From positions 248,001 to 312,000 of the forward strand of contig NZ_PGTC01000017.1 in the NCBI RefSeq assembly GCF_002786295.1: 64,000 bases of DNA. Reading direction: 5' to 3'. Source of the stretch: Pseudooceanicola marinus (GTDB taxonomy: Bacteria > Pseudomonadota > Alphaproteobacteria > Rhodobacterales > Rhodobacteraceae). Positions within the stretch are counted from its first letter, which is position 1. Every line of letters starts with the position of its first letter. The notes below the pieces were generated by a model that had not been told where the DNA came from, ran no database searches, and was given only the letters and a program-made list of their open reading frames with translations. This document shows positions 34,521 to 43,616 of the stretch, piece after piece. The position numbers were made by a program, and so were the translations under genes.

Positions 34521-34548
34521 AACGGAGGGGCCATGGCTCCTCCGTTTT
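34521..34548 (+). terminator. Terminator after fabI
   Basis: An 8-bp stem AACGGAGG/CCTCCGTT with a 10-base loop is followed by TT(TT)GC. It lies 27 bases past the fabI stop. Confidence 0.65.
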
Positions 34549-34603
34549 GCGTTTCACCGGGCGCCCGTATCCAGCCCGCGTGCCCAACCTCTAGAGGCCC
34601 CCG

Positions 34604-35248
34604 ATGCTCTCTGTCCAGCTTTCCGTCTTCGCCGTGCACCTGGTGGCCGCGATCTCTCCTGGCCCGGCCGTGCTGATGACCATGCGCACGGCGATCACCG
34701 GCGGCTTTGCCCGTGGCGGCGCCTTCGCCGTCGGCGTGGGGATCGGCGCGGTCGCCTGGGCCGCGGCGGCGGTGCTGGGCCTAGCGACGCTTTTCGAGAT
34801 CGCGCCGCGCCTGCTGATCGCGCTGAAGATCGCGGGTGCCGCCTACCTGCTGCACCTCGCCTGGAAGATGTGGCGCGGCGCGGACCAGCCGCTGACCCTT
34901 GCCCCCGAGGTCGCCGGCGGGCTGGCCCCGGCCGAGCCGCAGGCGCCGCGCCTGCGCGACCTGGCCCGCCTGACCCTGCGGGGCGTGACCACCCAGCTGG
35001 CCAACCCGAAACCGGCGGTCTTCTTCGGCGCGGTCTTCGTCACCGTGGTGCCCCATGACGCCGGCCCCGGCCTATTCGCGGCGATCCTCGGCGTGGTCTT
35101 TGCCAATGAAACCCTGTGGAACCTGGCCGTGGCGCGGATTTTCTCGCTTGATCGCGCGCGCGCAGGTTATACACGACTGAAATCCGCGATCGACCGCGTG
35201 CTCGGCGCCGCCCTGGCGGCGCTCGGCATCAAGGTCGCCGCCTTCTGA
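34604..35248 (+). CDS. LysE/RhtB family amino-acid exporter
   Basis: This 214-residue protein has about six membrane helices and the family's N-terminal SPGPAVLMTMRTAI signature (residues ~18-31), with the conserved NPKPAVFF motif in the middle (about 131-138). These exporters remove excess amino acids or related metabolites. The insert around residues 90-120 is a proline/alanine-rich loop. The substrate cannot be told. Confidence 0.9.
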   Translation: MLSVQLSVFAVHLVAAISPGPAVLMTMRTAITGGFARGGAFAVGVGIGAVAWAAAAVLGLATLFEIAPRLLIALKIAGAAYLLHLAWKMWRGADQPLTLAPEVAGGLAPAEPQAPRLRDLARLTLRGVTTQLANPKPAVFFGAVFVTVVPHDAGPGLFAAILGVVFANETLWNLAVARIFSLDRARAGYTRLKSAIDRVLGAALAALGIKVAAF

Positions 35249-35296
35249 GAACACGGGCGCCCCGGTCCGCCGGAGCCCAAGACGAAAGGATCACCG

Positions 35297-35821
35297 ATGG
35301 TCGACAACCGCCTGCCGCATGAAAAGGGCTTCCACGTTTCCTGGGACCAGATCCACCGTGACTCCCGGGCCCTGGCCTGGCGGCTGGACAACCACGGCCC
35401 CCTCGAAGGCGGCGCCTGGAAGGCCGTGGTGGCCATCACCCGCGGCGGCATGGCCCCGGCGATGATCGTCGCGCGCGAGCTGGACATCCGCACCGTCGAC
35501 ACGATCTCGGTGAAATCCTACCACTCGGGCGGCGGCAAGGCCGACCAGCGCCGCGAGGCCGAGGTTCTGAAATCCCCCGACCCGGAGATGATGGGCGACG
35601 GGACCGGCATCCTGATCATCGACGACCTGGTGGACACCGGCAAGACGCTGGAACTGGTGCGCACCCTCTACCCGAAGGCCCATGTCGCCACGGTCTACGC
35701 CAAGCCCCAGGGCCGTCCGCAGGTCGAGACCTTCATCACCGAGGTTTCCCAGGACACCTGGATCTTCTTCCCCTGGGACATGGCGCTGCAATACGTCGAA
35801 CCCTATCGCGGCACCGAGTGA
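35297..35821 (+). CDS. gpt: Xanthine(-guanine) phosphoribosyltransferase Gpt
   Basis: This 174-residue type I phosphoribosyltransferase salvages xanthine and guanine with PRPP. The PRPP motif [13 protein letters not shown] (about residues 107-119) and the ITRGGMAPA loop near residue 48 match Gpt of enteric bacteria, as does the length. A Gpt-type C-terminal tail DTWIFFPWD precedes the end. It appears to be a single transcription unit ending at a terminator. Confidence 0.94.
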   Translation: MVDNRLPHEKGFHVSWDQIHRDSRALAWRLDNHGPLEGGAWKAVVAITRGGMAPAMIVARELDIRTVDTISVKSYHSGGGKADQRREAEVLKSPDPEMMGDGTGILIIDDLVDTGKTLELVRTLYPKAHVATVYAKPQGRPQVETFITEVSQDTWIFFPWDMALQYVEPYRGTE

Positions 35822-35866
35822 TCCGCACGCCGGGCAGCCCCGGCGCGGACGTTGCCGAATACGACG

Positions 35867-35893
35867 ACGGGCGCCCCTTCGGGCGCCCGTTCT
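35867..35893 (+). terminator. Terminator after gpt
   Basis: A perfect 10-bp stem ACGGGCGCCC/GGGCGCCCGT with a CTTC loop is followed by TCT, about 45 bases past the gpt stop. Confidence 0.75.
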
Positions 35894-35939
35894 CCATCTT
35901 CTGCCACGCCTCAGGGCCGGATCATCGCGACCCGCCCCC

Positions 35940-36020
35940 ATCCTCTCTTTGCCGGAAATATCCGGGGCGCTGAGCCCCGGAAGAGCCGCAGGCGCAGGAG
36001 GGAGCGGCGCCCCTCCCTGC
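35940..36020. repeat. Hairpin-rich extragenic element of a type common in Rhodobacteraceae
   Basis: The gap holds a palindrome CCGGA-AATA-TCCGG (about 35952-35965), a GGGGC/GCCCC hairpin and a GGAGGG/CCCTCC hairpin. Similar TTTGCCGGAAATAT-type segments recur between genes in this family of genomes, as I recall. Only one copy is present in the window, so repeat status is inferred. Confidence 0.3.
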
Positions 36021-36025
36021 CCGGC

Positions 36026-36886
36026 TCAGGTCAGCGCGGCCTTGACCGTCTCCTGCCAGGGCGTCGACTTGCGCCCGGTCAGCGCCTCCAGGCCGGCCCC
36101 GCTGCCCTCCAGGTCGCCCTTGGCAGCATGAGCGGAACTATCTGCCAGCATATGCGCCACCACCTCGGGCAGGCCCGCGTCGATGTAGATGGCCTTCAGC
36201 TCGGCCTCTGGCATGTCGGCATAGAGGACCTCGCGGCCCGCCACGCGGCTGACCTCGGCGGCGAATTCGGTCATGTCGAAGCTCTCGCTGCCCGCCAGCT
36301 CGTAGGTGCCTGAGGCATCCTCCTTCACCAGCACGGCGGCCGCGGCCTCGGCGTAGTCGGCGCGCGTGGCAGTGCTGTAGCGGCCCGCGCCGCTGGCGCC
36401 GATGATCGCACCGGCCTCCAGCGCCTGGCCCAGGCTGCCGGTCAGATTCTCGGTGTACCAACCGTTGCGCAGCAGGGCGACCGGCAGGCCGCTCTCGGCC
36501 AGCATCGCCTCGGTCGCGCGGTGATCCACGCCCAGCCACAGCCCGCTCTCGTCGGCGCGCAGGATCGAGGTATAGGCGATCAGCTCCACCCCCGCGTCCT
36601 TGGCGGCGTCTATCACGCTCTTGTGCTGCGCGGCACGGTCATTGCCCACCTCGCTGGAGGAGATCAGCAGCACCCGCGAGATCCCCGACAGCGCGCGCGC
36701 CAGGGCCTCGGCGTCGCCGTAGCTTGCCAGGCGAACCTCGACGCCCTTGGCCTCCAGGGGCGCGGCCGCTTCGGCCCGGCGCACCATGGCCACCACCCGC
36801 TCCGCCGGCACCTTCGCCAGCAGGCTGTCCACCACCAGGGCGCCCAGTTGGCCCGATGCGCCGGTCACAAGAATCTTGTCGCTCAT
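36026..36886 (-). CDS. NmrA-family NAD(P)H:quinone oxidoreductase (QorB-like)
   Basis: This ~286-residue protein has an N-terminal Rossmann site VTGASGQLGALV and the NmrA/QorB pattern, including the active-site region LLRNGWYTENL (about residues 145-155). QorB (YtfG) reduces quinones with NADPH. The start ATG 36886 (MSDKIL) sits behind GGAG at 7 bases; an earlier ATG at 36898 is possible. It is divergent from an HxlR regulator, the same pairing as E. coli ytfG/ytfH, so redox- or quinone-responsive control is likely. Confidence 0.9.
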   Translation of the reverse strand: MSDKILVTGASGQLGALVVDSLLAKVPAERVVAMVRRAEAAAPLEAKGVEVRLASYGDAEALARALSGISRVLLISSSEVGNDRAAQHKSVIDAAKDAGVELIAYTSILRADESGLWLGVDHRATEAMLAESGLPVALLRNGWYTENLTGSLGQALEAGAIIGASGAGRYSTATRADYAEAAAAVLVKEDASGTYELAGSESFDMTEFAAEVSRVAGREVLYADMPEAELKAIYIDAGLPEVVAHMLADSSAHAAKGDLEGSGAGLEALTGRKSTPWQETVKAALT

Positions 36887-36948
36887 GTCGTTCTCCACTG
36901 TCTCGATCCCCTGCCGGCGGCCTTTCCACCGGTCTCCTGTCGGGGTAT

Positions 36949-36965
36949 GGTCTCAAATGTAGACC
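36949..36965. promoter_or_regulatory. Candidate HxlR operator
   Basis: The inverted repeat GGTCT-N7-AGACC lies in the 112-base divergent gap between the QorB-like and HxlR genes, about 35 bases before the HxlR start. HxlR/QorR proteins bind such dyads and autoregulate. Confidence 0.55.
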
Positions 36966-36998
36966 GACTGCCGCAGCCCGTGAAGGAGGCACTAATAA

Positions 36999-37457
36999 AT
37001 GACAAGGGAACATCCGAGTAACCCCGTCGTGCTGGATGCCACCGCGCGCCAGGTGCTGCAGGTCTTTTCGGAGAAATCCACAGCCCTCTTCGCGCCCGAG
37101 GCGCCCGTGCCGGACATGGACAATTGCCCGGTCCGTGATGTGCTGGCCCGCGTGGGTGACAAATGGAGCCTGCTGATCCTCGTGACCCTGTCGCAGAAGC
37201 CGCACCGGTTCTCGGCGCTGCAGCGTCAGGTCGGCGACATCTCCAAGCGGATGCTGACGCAGTCGCTGCGCATGCTGGAACGTGACGGGCTGGTCTCGCG
37301 CCAGGTCTTCCCGACGAAACCGCCCTCGGTGGAATATGCGCTGACCGCGCTTGGCGAGGCTGCGCTGGTGCCCGTCGCCGCCCTGCTCGACTGGGCCGCC
37401 GGCGCACATGACGACATCCGCGCCGCGCGCCGGCGTTACGACGCCGAGGCAGGGTGA
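36999..37457 (+). CDS. HxlR-family transcriptional regulator (QorR/YtfH-like)
   Basis: This 152-residue protein has the HxlR winged helix beginning at [23 protein letters not shown], with [18 protein letters not shown] as the recognition region and a YALTALG wing. The single cysteine in NCPV is the residue that senses oxidation in QorR-type proteins. It has an unusual ~40-residue N-terminal extension before that cysteine. It is divergent from the QorB-like gene and probably represses it until quinone or oxidant stress. Confidence 0.9.
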   Translation: MTREHPSNPVVLDATARQVLQVFSEKSTALFAPEAPVPDMDNCPVRDVLARVGDKWSLLILVTLSQKPHRFSALQRQVGDISKRMLTQSLRMLERDGLVSRQVFPTKPPSVEYALTALGEAALVPVAALLDWAAGAHDDIRAARRRYDAEAG

Positions 37458-37477
37458 CCCTCCGGGCCCCTGCCGGC

Positions 37478-38170
37478 CTAGTCCATCAGCCAGGCGAAGG
37501 ACCGGTGCAACAACCCACGCGCGCCCTGGCTGATCAGCGGCCCGTGGGCCATCAGCAGTTGATCGGCGCGCCAGTCGAGCACCTCCGTGATCGCATGACG
37601 CGCCGCCTTGCGGTCGATGAAGGACAGCCGGAACCGCCAGGGCACCTGGGGTTCCTCGCCCAGGATCCCATCCACCCGGGCGATCTGTTCGCGCCAGCCA
37701 CCGAACCAGCCCTTGGGCAGGTTCTGCATCAGGTCGGCGACCAGCACCGTGCGGCTGAGGCGGTGAAAGAACAGCACCTCGGTGGTGTAGATATTGCCGG
37801 GCACGGGCACCTGGTCGATCTGCCCGGCCCAAAGCGGCGGCGGATCACCGGACAGCTCATGACTCTGGGGCAGATCGGGGTGGCGCCGGGCCATGCCCGG
37901 AGCCATGTAAAGCTGCGCCTGCGGACAGACCTGCGCCCATTCCGCCATCCAGCGTTCGTGAAAGTGGTTGGGAGAGACCAGGGCGCGCACCTCTCCCAGC
38001 CGGTCGACCTCGCGGCGCATCTTGTCGGTCATCGGCGTCGGCGACCAGACCCAGAGACTGCCATCGGCCAGTTGCGCCACGGCCATGCGCGTGGGATAGA
38101 CGAACCCGGCGAGCGCCGGGGCGACCGGCCCCTCGTCCGTCCACAGTCCACGACCAAATGGCACCAGCAT
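37478..38170 (-). CDS. DUF4336 domain protein (metallo-hydrolase-like fold)
   Basis: This 230-residue protein shows the DUF4336 pattern: a start with PFGRGLW, RMAVAQLADGSLWVWSPTP, VRALVSPNHFHERWMAEW with His residues, and a tail with LLMAHGP. The fold is related to metallo-beta-lactamase-like hydrolases, but the function is unknown. It is convergent with the HxlR gene, with only about 20 bases between stops. A plus-strand frame over the same DNA is a shadow. Confidence 0.85.
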   Translation of the reverse strand: MLVPFGRGLWTDEGPVAPALAGFVYPTRMAVAQLADGSLWVWSPTPMTDKMRREVDRLGEVRALVSPNHFHERWMAEWAQVCPQAQLYMAPGMARRHPDLPQSHELSGDPPPLWAGQIDQVPVPGNIYTTEVLFFHRLSRTVLVADLMQNLPKGWFGGWREQIARVDGILGEEPQVPWRFRLSFIDRKAARHAITEVLDWRADQLLMAHGPLISQGARGLLHRSFAWLMD

Positions 38171-38390
38171 GCCAAATTCCCCCAGGTCACCTAATTGAGT
38201 GCGCTCTCCACTTAGCGCCTTTTGCCGCGACGCGGCAAGACGCCGCCGCGGGGGACCGGCGCAACACCGCCAGCCACTTCCCCTGCTCGTCCGGCCCTGC
38301 TAGCGTCCGCTCGAACCATGCGCCGTCCGCGCAGCACATATTTGTTGATCATTGCCGACGTGCCCAACACGTCCGAGCGAAGGGGCCCAG

Positions 38391-39569
38391 ATGACACCCA
38401 CAACGCGCACCAAGGCCACCTTCCTGCCCCCGGTGATGGAGGCACGACGCTGGCTCGACGGCGTCGATTTTCCCGCCGACCGACCACTGATCAATGTCTC
38501 GCAGGCCGCGCCCGTGGCGCCGCCACCGCCACCGCTGATCGCCGCGATGAAGGCGGCGATGGACCGCCCCGAGACGCACCTCTATGGTCCCGTGCTGGGC
38601 CTGCCCGGTCTGCGCGCCCGCATCGCCGCCGACTGGTCCGCAGCCTATGGCGGCCAGGTTTCGGAGGCCCAGGTCGCGATCACCGCCGGCTGCAACCAGG
38701 CCTTCTGTGCCACCATCGCCGCGCTGACCGGCGAGGGGGACGAGGTGATCCTGCCGACGCCCTGGTACTTCAATCACAAGATGTGGCTGGACATGCAGGG
38801 GGTGCGCGCCGTGCCCCTGCCCTGCGAGGCCGACATGCTGCCCGATCCCGACCGCGCTGCCAGCCTGATCACGGAATGCACCCGCGCCATCGTTCTGGTG
38901 ACACCCAACAATCCGGCGGGCACCGAGTATCCGCCCGAGTTGATCGCGGCCTTCCGCGACCTGGCCCGCACCCGGGGGATCATGCTGATCCTCGACGAGA
39001 CCTACCGCGACTTCCACAGCTCGGACGCGGCGCCGCATGATCTGTTCACCGATCCCGACTGGGACGACGTGCTGATCCACCTCTATTCCTTCTCCAAGGC
39101 CTACCGGCTGACCGGCCACCGCACCGGCGCCATCGTCGCCTCGGTCAAGCTGCTGGAGGAAATGGAGAAGTTCCAGGATTGCGTCGCCATCTGCGCCCCG
39201 CAACTGGGCCAGATCGCGGCGCTCTGGGGGATGGAGAACCTCGGCCAATGGCTCGCGGGCGAGCGGGCGGAGATCCTGGCCCGGCGCGCCGCGATGCTGG
39301 CCGGGGCCGAGCAGCTGGCCGCGGCGGGCTGGACCCTGCATTCGGCGGGCGCCTATTTCGCCTACCTGTCGCATCCCTTTGCCGAAAGCTCTGCCGCGCT
39401 AGCCCCGCGCCTGGTGCGTGACGCCGGTCTGCTGATGCTGCCCGGCACGATGTTCACGCCCCCCGGCGACGGGGCCGGCATGCGCCAGATGCGCGTCGCC
39501 GTCGCCAATCTCGACCAGGCCGGGATCACCGCCTTTCTCGACCGCGTCAGCGCCTTCGCCAGCGCCTGA
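38391..39569 (+). CDS. PLP-dependent aminotransferase, class I/II
   Basis: This 392-residue fold-type I enzyme has NPAG (174-177), Asp202 in LILDETYRDF and the PLP-binding Lys236 in YSFSKAYRLTGHR. It would transfer an amino group between an amino acid and 2-oxoglutarate or pyruvate; the specific substrate is not visible. ATG 38391 follows AAGGGG; an in-frame ATG at 38352 is less likely. It is followed by a short terminator. Confidence 0.9.
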   Translation: MTPTTRTKATFLPPVMEARRWLDGVDFPADRPLINVSQAAPVAPPPPPLIAAMKAAMDRPETHLYGPVLGLPGLRARIAADWSAAYGGQVSEAQVAITAGCNQAFCATIAALTGEGDEVILPTPWYFNHKMWLDMQGVRAVPLPCEADMLPDPDRAASLITECTRAIVLVTPNNPAGTEYPPELIAAFRDLARTRGIMLILDETYRDFHSSDAAPHDLFTDPDWDDVLIHLYSFSKAYRLTGHRTGAIVASVKLLEEMEKFQDCVAICAPQLGQIAALWGMENLGQWLAGERAEILARRAAMLAGAEQLAAAGWTLHSAGAYFAYLSHPFAESSAALAPRLVRDAGLLMLPGTMFTPPGDGAGMRQMRVAVANLDQAGITAFLDRVSAFASA

Positions 39570-39577
39570 GGGCCATG

Positions 39578-39603
39578 CTTGCCCCTTGCGAGGCAAGTCT
39601 TTA
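39578..39603 (+). terminator. Likely terminator after the aminotransferase gene
   Basis: A 6-bp stem CTTGCC/GGCAAG with an 8-base loop is followed by TCTTT, just past the stop codon. Confidence 0.55.
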
Positions 39604-39697
39604 ACAAGGCCGCAACGCTTCGGGCAGACGCCCGGAGCCCCATTTCCGCACGCCCGCACAAAGCCTTGCGCGCGTAGCAAAAACCGGAGGTTGCCGC

Positions 39698-41548
39698 ATG
39701 GCGAGCAAGAAATCCAAGGGGGCCATGTGGATCATCATGGCCCTGCTCATTCTCGGGCTCGGGGGCTTCGGCGCCACCAGCTTCACCGGCTCCGTCAGCC
39801 GGGTGGCAACGGTGGAGGGCAAGCCCGTGCGCATCGACAGCTACTCGCGCGAGTTGCAGAACCAGATGAACCAGCTGGGGCAGCAAATGGGCCAGGCGAT
39901 GACCTTCGAACAGGCTCAGGCCTTCGGTCTGCCCGAGGGGGTGCTGGCGCGGCTGGTGTCGAACCGCGCGCTGGACGCCGAGGCCGACCGGCTGGGCCTG
40001 TCGGTGGGCGATGGCACGCTGCGCGACCAGATCCTGCAGATCCAGGCCTTCCAGGGCCCCGACGGCAGCTTCTCCCGCGACAGCTACACCTTCGCGCTGG
40101 ACAACGCCGGCCTGACCGAGGAGGAGTTCGAGAGCGACCTGCGCGCCGAAACCGCCCGCTCGATCCTGCAGGCCGCCGTGGTATCGGCCACCGAGATGCC
40201 CGCGACCTACTCCGACACTCTGGTCAATTTCCTGGCCGAAACCCGTCAGGTCAGCATGATCCGCATGGGCGTCGATCAGCTGGACGCGCCGATCCCGGAT
40301 CCGACCGAGCCGGAGCTGCGCGCCTTCTACGACGAGAACATCGACGACTACACCGCGCCGGAGAAAAAGCGCATCACCTATGCGCTGCTGTCGCCCGATG
40401 CGCTGGTGGACACGGTGCCCGTCGATGACAGCGCCATCCGCCAGGCCTACGAGGACCGGATCGACCAGTTCGAGCAGCCCGAGCGGCGCCTGGTCGAACG
40501 CCTGCCCTTCGCCGACGAGGCCGCAGCCCAGGCGGCACGGGACCAGATCGAGGCGGGCGAGACCGACTTCGAGACACTGGTCGAGGATCGCGGCCTGACC
40601 CTGAACGACGTGGACCTGGGCGATGTGTCACGCGATGACCTCGGCGCCGCTGCCGACACCGTCTTCGAGGCCACAAGCGGCGACATCGTGGGCCCGGTCG
40701 ACAGCGACCTCGGCCCCGCGCTCTTCCGCGTCAACGGCGTGCTGGCGGCCACCTCGGTCGACTACGGCACCGCCTCGCTGATGATCCGCGAGGAGCTGGC
40801 CGCCGATGCCGCGCGCCGCGCGGTGCAGGCCCAGGCCGAACCCGCCGAAGACCTGCTGGCCGGCGGCGCCACGCTGGAGGACCTGGCCAAGGAAACCGAG
40901 ATGGAGCTGGGCACGGTCGACTGGTACCCCGGCCTGTCCGAGGGGATCGCCGCCTATGCCGATTTCGAGGATGCGGCCACGGCGCTGTCGTCGGAGGACT
41001 ACCCGGAAATCCTGCAGCTGGACGATGGCGGCATCTACGCCATGCGCCTGGACGAGGTCCTGCCCCCCGCCCCCGAGCCCTTCGAGGACGTGGCGGAGCG
41101 CGTGGCCGACAACTGGGAAGCAGCCCAGACCGATGCCGCGCTGACCGAAAAGGCCCAGGCGATCATCGACCGTGTGGAAGCCGGCGAGACGCTGGAGGAC
41201 GTGGCCACCGACATGGGATTGACCGTCACGGTCGAGCCCCAGGTGACCCGCAACGGCGCCGTGCTGGGCACGCCGCGCGGCTTCAACGCCGAGGTCTTCG
41301 AGATGGAAGAGGGCGCGCTGACCGTGTCGCAGGGCTTCGGCGCCGTGATCCTGGCCCGCCTCGATGCGATCACGCCCCCGGCAGAGGATGATCCCCGCGC
41401 CACCGAACTGCGCCAGCAGGTCACGGCCCAGGCCTCCAACGCGCTGTCGCAGGAGATCTACACCGCCTACATGACCGATGTGCGCAACAGCAAGGATGTG
41501 CGGATCGACCAGGATGCGCTGAACGCGATCCACGCCCAGTTCCGCTGA
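39698..41548 (+). CDS. PpiD-like periplasmic folding chaperone/peptidyl-prolyl isomerase
   Basis: This 616-residue protein is anchored by one N-terminal membrane helix (about residues 10-28) and faces the periplasm. It has a SurA/PpiD-type chaperone domain (about 35-230), a parvulin-like domain that has lost the clear isomerase signature (around 255-360), and a long helical C-terminal half. It helps exported proteins fold near the Sec translocon. A GGAGG site sits 8 bases before the ATG. In relatives a trp gene often follows; here the next gene is on the opposite strand. Confidence 0.9.
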   Translation: MASKKSKGAMWIIMALLILGLGGFGATSFTGSVSRVATVEGKPVRIDSYSRELQNQMNQLGQQMGQAMTFEQAQAFGLPEGVLARLVSNRALDAEADRLGLSVGDGTLRDQILQIQAFQGPDGSFSRDSYTFALDNAGLTEEEFESDLRAETARSILQAAVVSATEMPATYSDTLVNFLAETRQVSMIRMGVDQLDAPIPDPTEPELRAFYDENIDDYTAPEKKRITYALLSPDALVDTVPVDDSAIRQAYEDRIDQFEQPERRLVERLPFADEAAAQAARDQIEAGETDFETLVEDRGLTLNDVDLGDVSRDDLGAAADTVFEATSGDIVGPVDSDLGPALFRVNGVLAATSVDYGTASLMIREELAADAARRAVQAQAEPAEDLLAGGATLEDLAKETEMELGTVDWYPGLSEGIAAYADFEDAATALSSEDYPEILQLDDGGIYAMRLDEVLPPAPEPFEDVAERVADNWEAAQTDAALTEKAQAIIDRVEAGETLEDVATDMGLTVTVEPQVTRNGAVLGTPRGFNAEVFEMEEGALTVSQGFGAVILARLDAITPPAEDDPRATELRQQVTAQASNALSQEIYTAYMTDVRNSKDVRIDQDALNAIHAQFR

Positions 41549-41588
41549 GGCGCGGCGCCCCGCCCGGGGCGACGCCGCTGAACAAGAG

Positions 41589-41621
41589 AAAAGGCGGGGG
41601 CCGGTTGGCCTCCGCCTTTTT
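41589..41621 (+). terminator. Terminator after the PpiD-like gene
   Basis: A stem of about 14 bp, AAAAGGCGGGGGCC with GGCCTCCGCCTTTT (one G-T pair), closes on a GGTT loop and ends in a T run. The A/T flanks could let it work in both directions. Confidence 0.8.
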
Positions 41622-41706
41622 CACGTGTCGAGAAGGGCTGCCCCCAGGCTCAAGTTGCCGACACCTGGCATCTCGGGGTCATGCCTCGGAGGTCCCGCCG
41701 GGTCGC

Positions 41707-43404
41707 CTAGTCCGGCAAGGCGTCGGTCAGGACCGCGGAGGCCGGGACCAGGTGCACCTGGTTGGCGCGCTCCGCCAGACCCCAGACCAGCAGCGCCGAG
41801 ACGGTTTCCGGGCGCAGCCGGCCCACCATGATGACCCCGCCCTCCTGTTCGGATTTCAGTGCGGCGTAGTCGAGGAAGCGTCGGATCACCCGCGCGTCCT
41901 CCCCCTGCGCGTCGAAGTCGCGGAACAGCGTGACGGCCGGCACACCTTCGCGCAGGGCCAGCTTGCGCGCGGTGTCGAGGCCCTCGGGGTAGAGAAGCAG
42001 GCCATGACCGCTGGCGGCCAGGGCCTCGGCCAGCTGTTCCGAGGTCTCACTGCCCCGTTGCAGCAGGCCCGGCCCCTCTTCCATCACGGCCACCGCCTCG
42101 GGCACCTCGGCGAACCAGGTCTGGGCAGCGGTTTCCACGTCGCCCGGGGTCGCGCCCTCGGGCAGGTCGGCACGCAGCAGCACCTCGAACCCGGCGGCAC
42201 GGTAGGCCTGCATCGCCAGCGCCGCATCGGGACGGCTGGAATCCACGGCAAAGCTCAGCGGATAAGGGAAGCTGCGCAGGGAGTTCATGCTGACCCGGTC
42301 ATCGCCCTCGTCGATCAGCACGATGGCCATGCGCGGTCGCGGGTCGGCGGCGTCGTAGTCGGCCGCGAAGCCTTCGATCGGCGGCAGGTCCGGCGTGGCG
42401 GCCTCCGGCGCGGTGGCGCTCTGCGTGCCACGCTCGGTCAGCGGGCCGTGGCTTCCCTGCCCCGGCAGGCGCGGGGCGGTGGTGGTGACCTCGGGGGCCG
42501 CTTCGCTCGGCTCGGTCGTCTCCACCGCCTCCTCCTCCGCTCCGATTTGCGGCAGCCGGGGGCGCGCGGCAGGCTCCTCCGCCGGGGCGGGCAGGCTCTC
42601 CGGCGGGAGGGTGCCGGCCCCCTGGGGCGCCGCGCCAATCGCGTCCAGATCTCCCTGCGGGAAGCCTGCGGCAGGCAGGTCGATCTCCTCGCCGGCGACA
42701 GGGGTGTCGCGGCCCTCTTCGCTCTCGCCCTCCAGCGCTGCCGCCTGATCTGCCGGGGTCGCGTCGACGGGCGGCGTGGGGGCCTCGGGCTCAATCTCGG
42801 CCACGGGTGCGGAGACCTCGGGCGCGCCTGCCCCGGGCCGGGCCGGATCGGCCGCGCCGTCCAGCGCCGGGGCTGTCTCCTCGGTGCTCCCGCTGGCCTG
42901 CGGCTGGGACAACGACTGGGCCACATCGGGCGCCGGAGCGCTGTCGGATTGGGTGGCGGGGGCGGCACCGCCCGTCTCGGCAGCGGGACGCGGGGCGGTC
43001 GGTACCCCGGACGTAGCCGGATCACCGCGCGGCAGATCGGGCAGCACATCCCCGGCGCCGCGGTTGAATTCGGACCCCGCCGGGACCTCGGCGGCCCCAG
43101 CCTCCGGCGCGGCACCTCCGTCGCCTCGCGCCGTATGGGCTCCGGTGGCCTGCGGGTCCGCCACGTCATCGGCCACCTCGTCCGGGCTGTCATCAGACAC
43201 GTCAGCGCCCGGCTCAGCGGGTGCCCCGTCCTCACCGACCTGCGGCGAGGCGGCCTGCGGCGCGGGGTCGGGTTCGTCGGACCGCGCGCCGGGCGGGACC
43301 GGCGGCGACCAGCCGGGCGGCGGCGCCGTCAGCGATGCGGTTGCCAATGCCATGCCCGAGAGCAAGGTGCCCCAGACAAACCCCGAAATCGTGCCGCGTG
43401 CCAC
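41707..43404 (-). CDS. YibQ-type divergent polysaccharide deacetylase family protein
   Basis: This 565-residue protein has an N-terminal hydrophobic segment (signal/anchor), then about 300 residues rich in Ala, Pro, Glu and Asp with no fold, and a C-terminal divergent deacetylase (DUF610/YibQ) domain from about residue 340 ([31 protein letters not shown]). The long linker probably spans the periplasm or the cell wall. The catalytic metal ligands of true deacetylases are not obvious, so it may not be enzymatic. It lies antisense between the PpiD-like gene and trpD. Confidence 0.85.
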   Translation of the reverse strand: MARGTISGFVWGTLLSGMALATASLTAPPPGWSPPVPPGARSDEPDPAPQAASPQVGEDGAPAEPGADVSDDSPDEVADDVADPQATGAHTARGDGGAAPEAGAAEVPAGSEFNRGAGDVLPDLPRGDPATSGVPTAPRPAAETGGAAPATQSDSAPAPDVAQSLSQPQASGSTEETAPALDGAADPARPGAGAPEVSAPVAEIEPEAPTPPVDATPADQAAALEGESEEGRDTPVAGEEIDLPAAGFPQGDLDAIGAAPQGAGTLPPESLPAPAEEPAARPRLPQIGAEEEAVETTEPSEAAPEVTTTAPRLPGQGSHGPLTERGTQSATAPEAATPDLPPIEGFAADYDAADPRPRMAIVLIDEGDDRVSMNSLRSFPYPLSFAVDSSRPDAALAMQAYRAAGFEVLLRADLPEGATPGDVETAAQTWFAEVPEAVAVMEEGPGLLQRGSETSEQLAEALAASGHGLLLYPEGLDTARKLALREGVPAVTLFRDFDAQGEDARVIRRFLDYAALKSEQEGGVIMVGRLRPETVSALLVWGLAERANQVHLVPASAVLTDALPD

Positions 43405-43616
43405 GTTGTCTCTCTCGCTCTCTCCGGGTCTTGCGCCCGGGCCTCTGTCGGACCGCCGTCGCGGGTCCCTGCCCTGTTGCTTGCCCTGAACGCCGGGCCC
43501 GAACGGCTCTTGACGCTGCCGGGCTGGCGCGGGATCAATGCAGCGCCCCGTCCCTTGGGGCCCGCCGAAACTATACCACCATATCCGCCCTCGGAAAGGG
43601 GGTGAGGAGAGCCCGA

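Noticed and set aside
37454-38194. Plus-strand frame of 246 codons opposite the DUF4336 gene
   Set aside because: It is fully antisense to a gene with clear DUF4336 motifs and has a His/Gln/Arg-rich composition typical of shadows.
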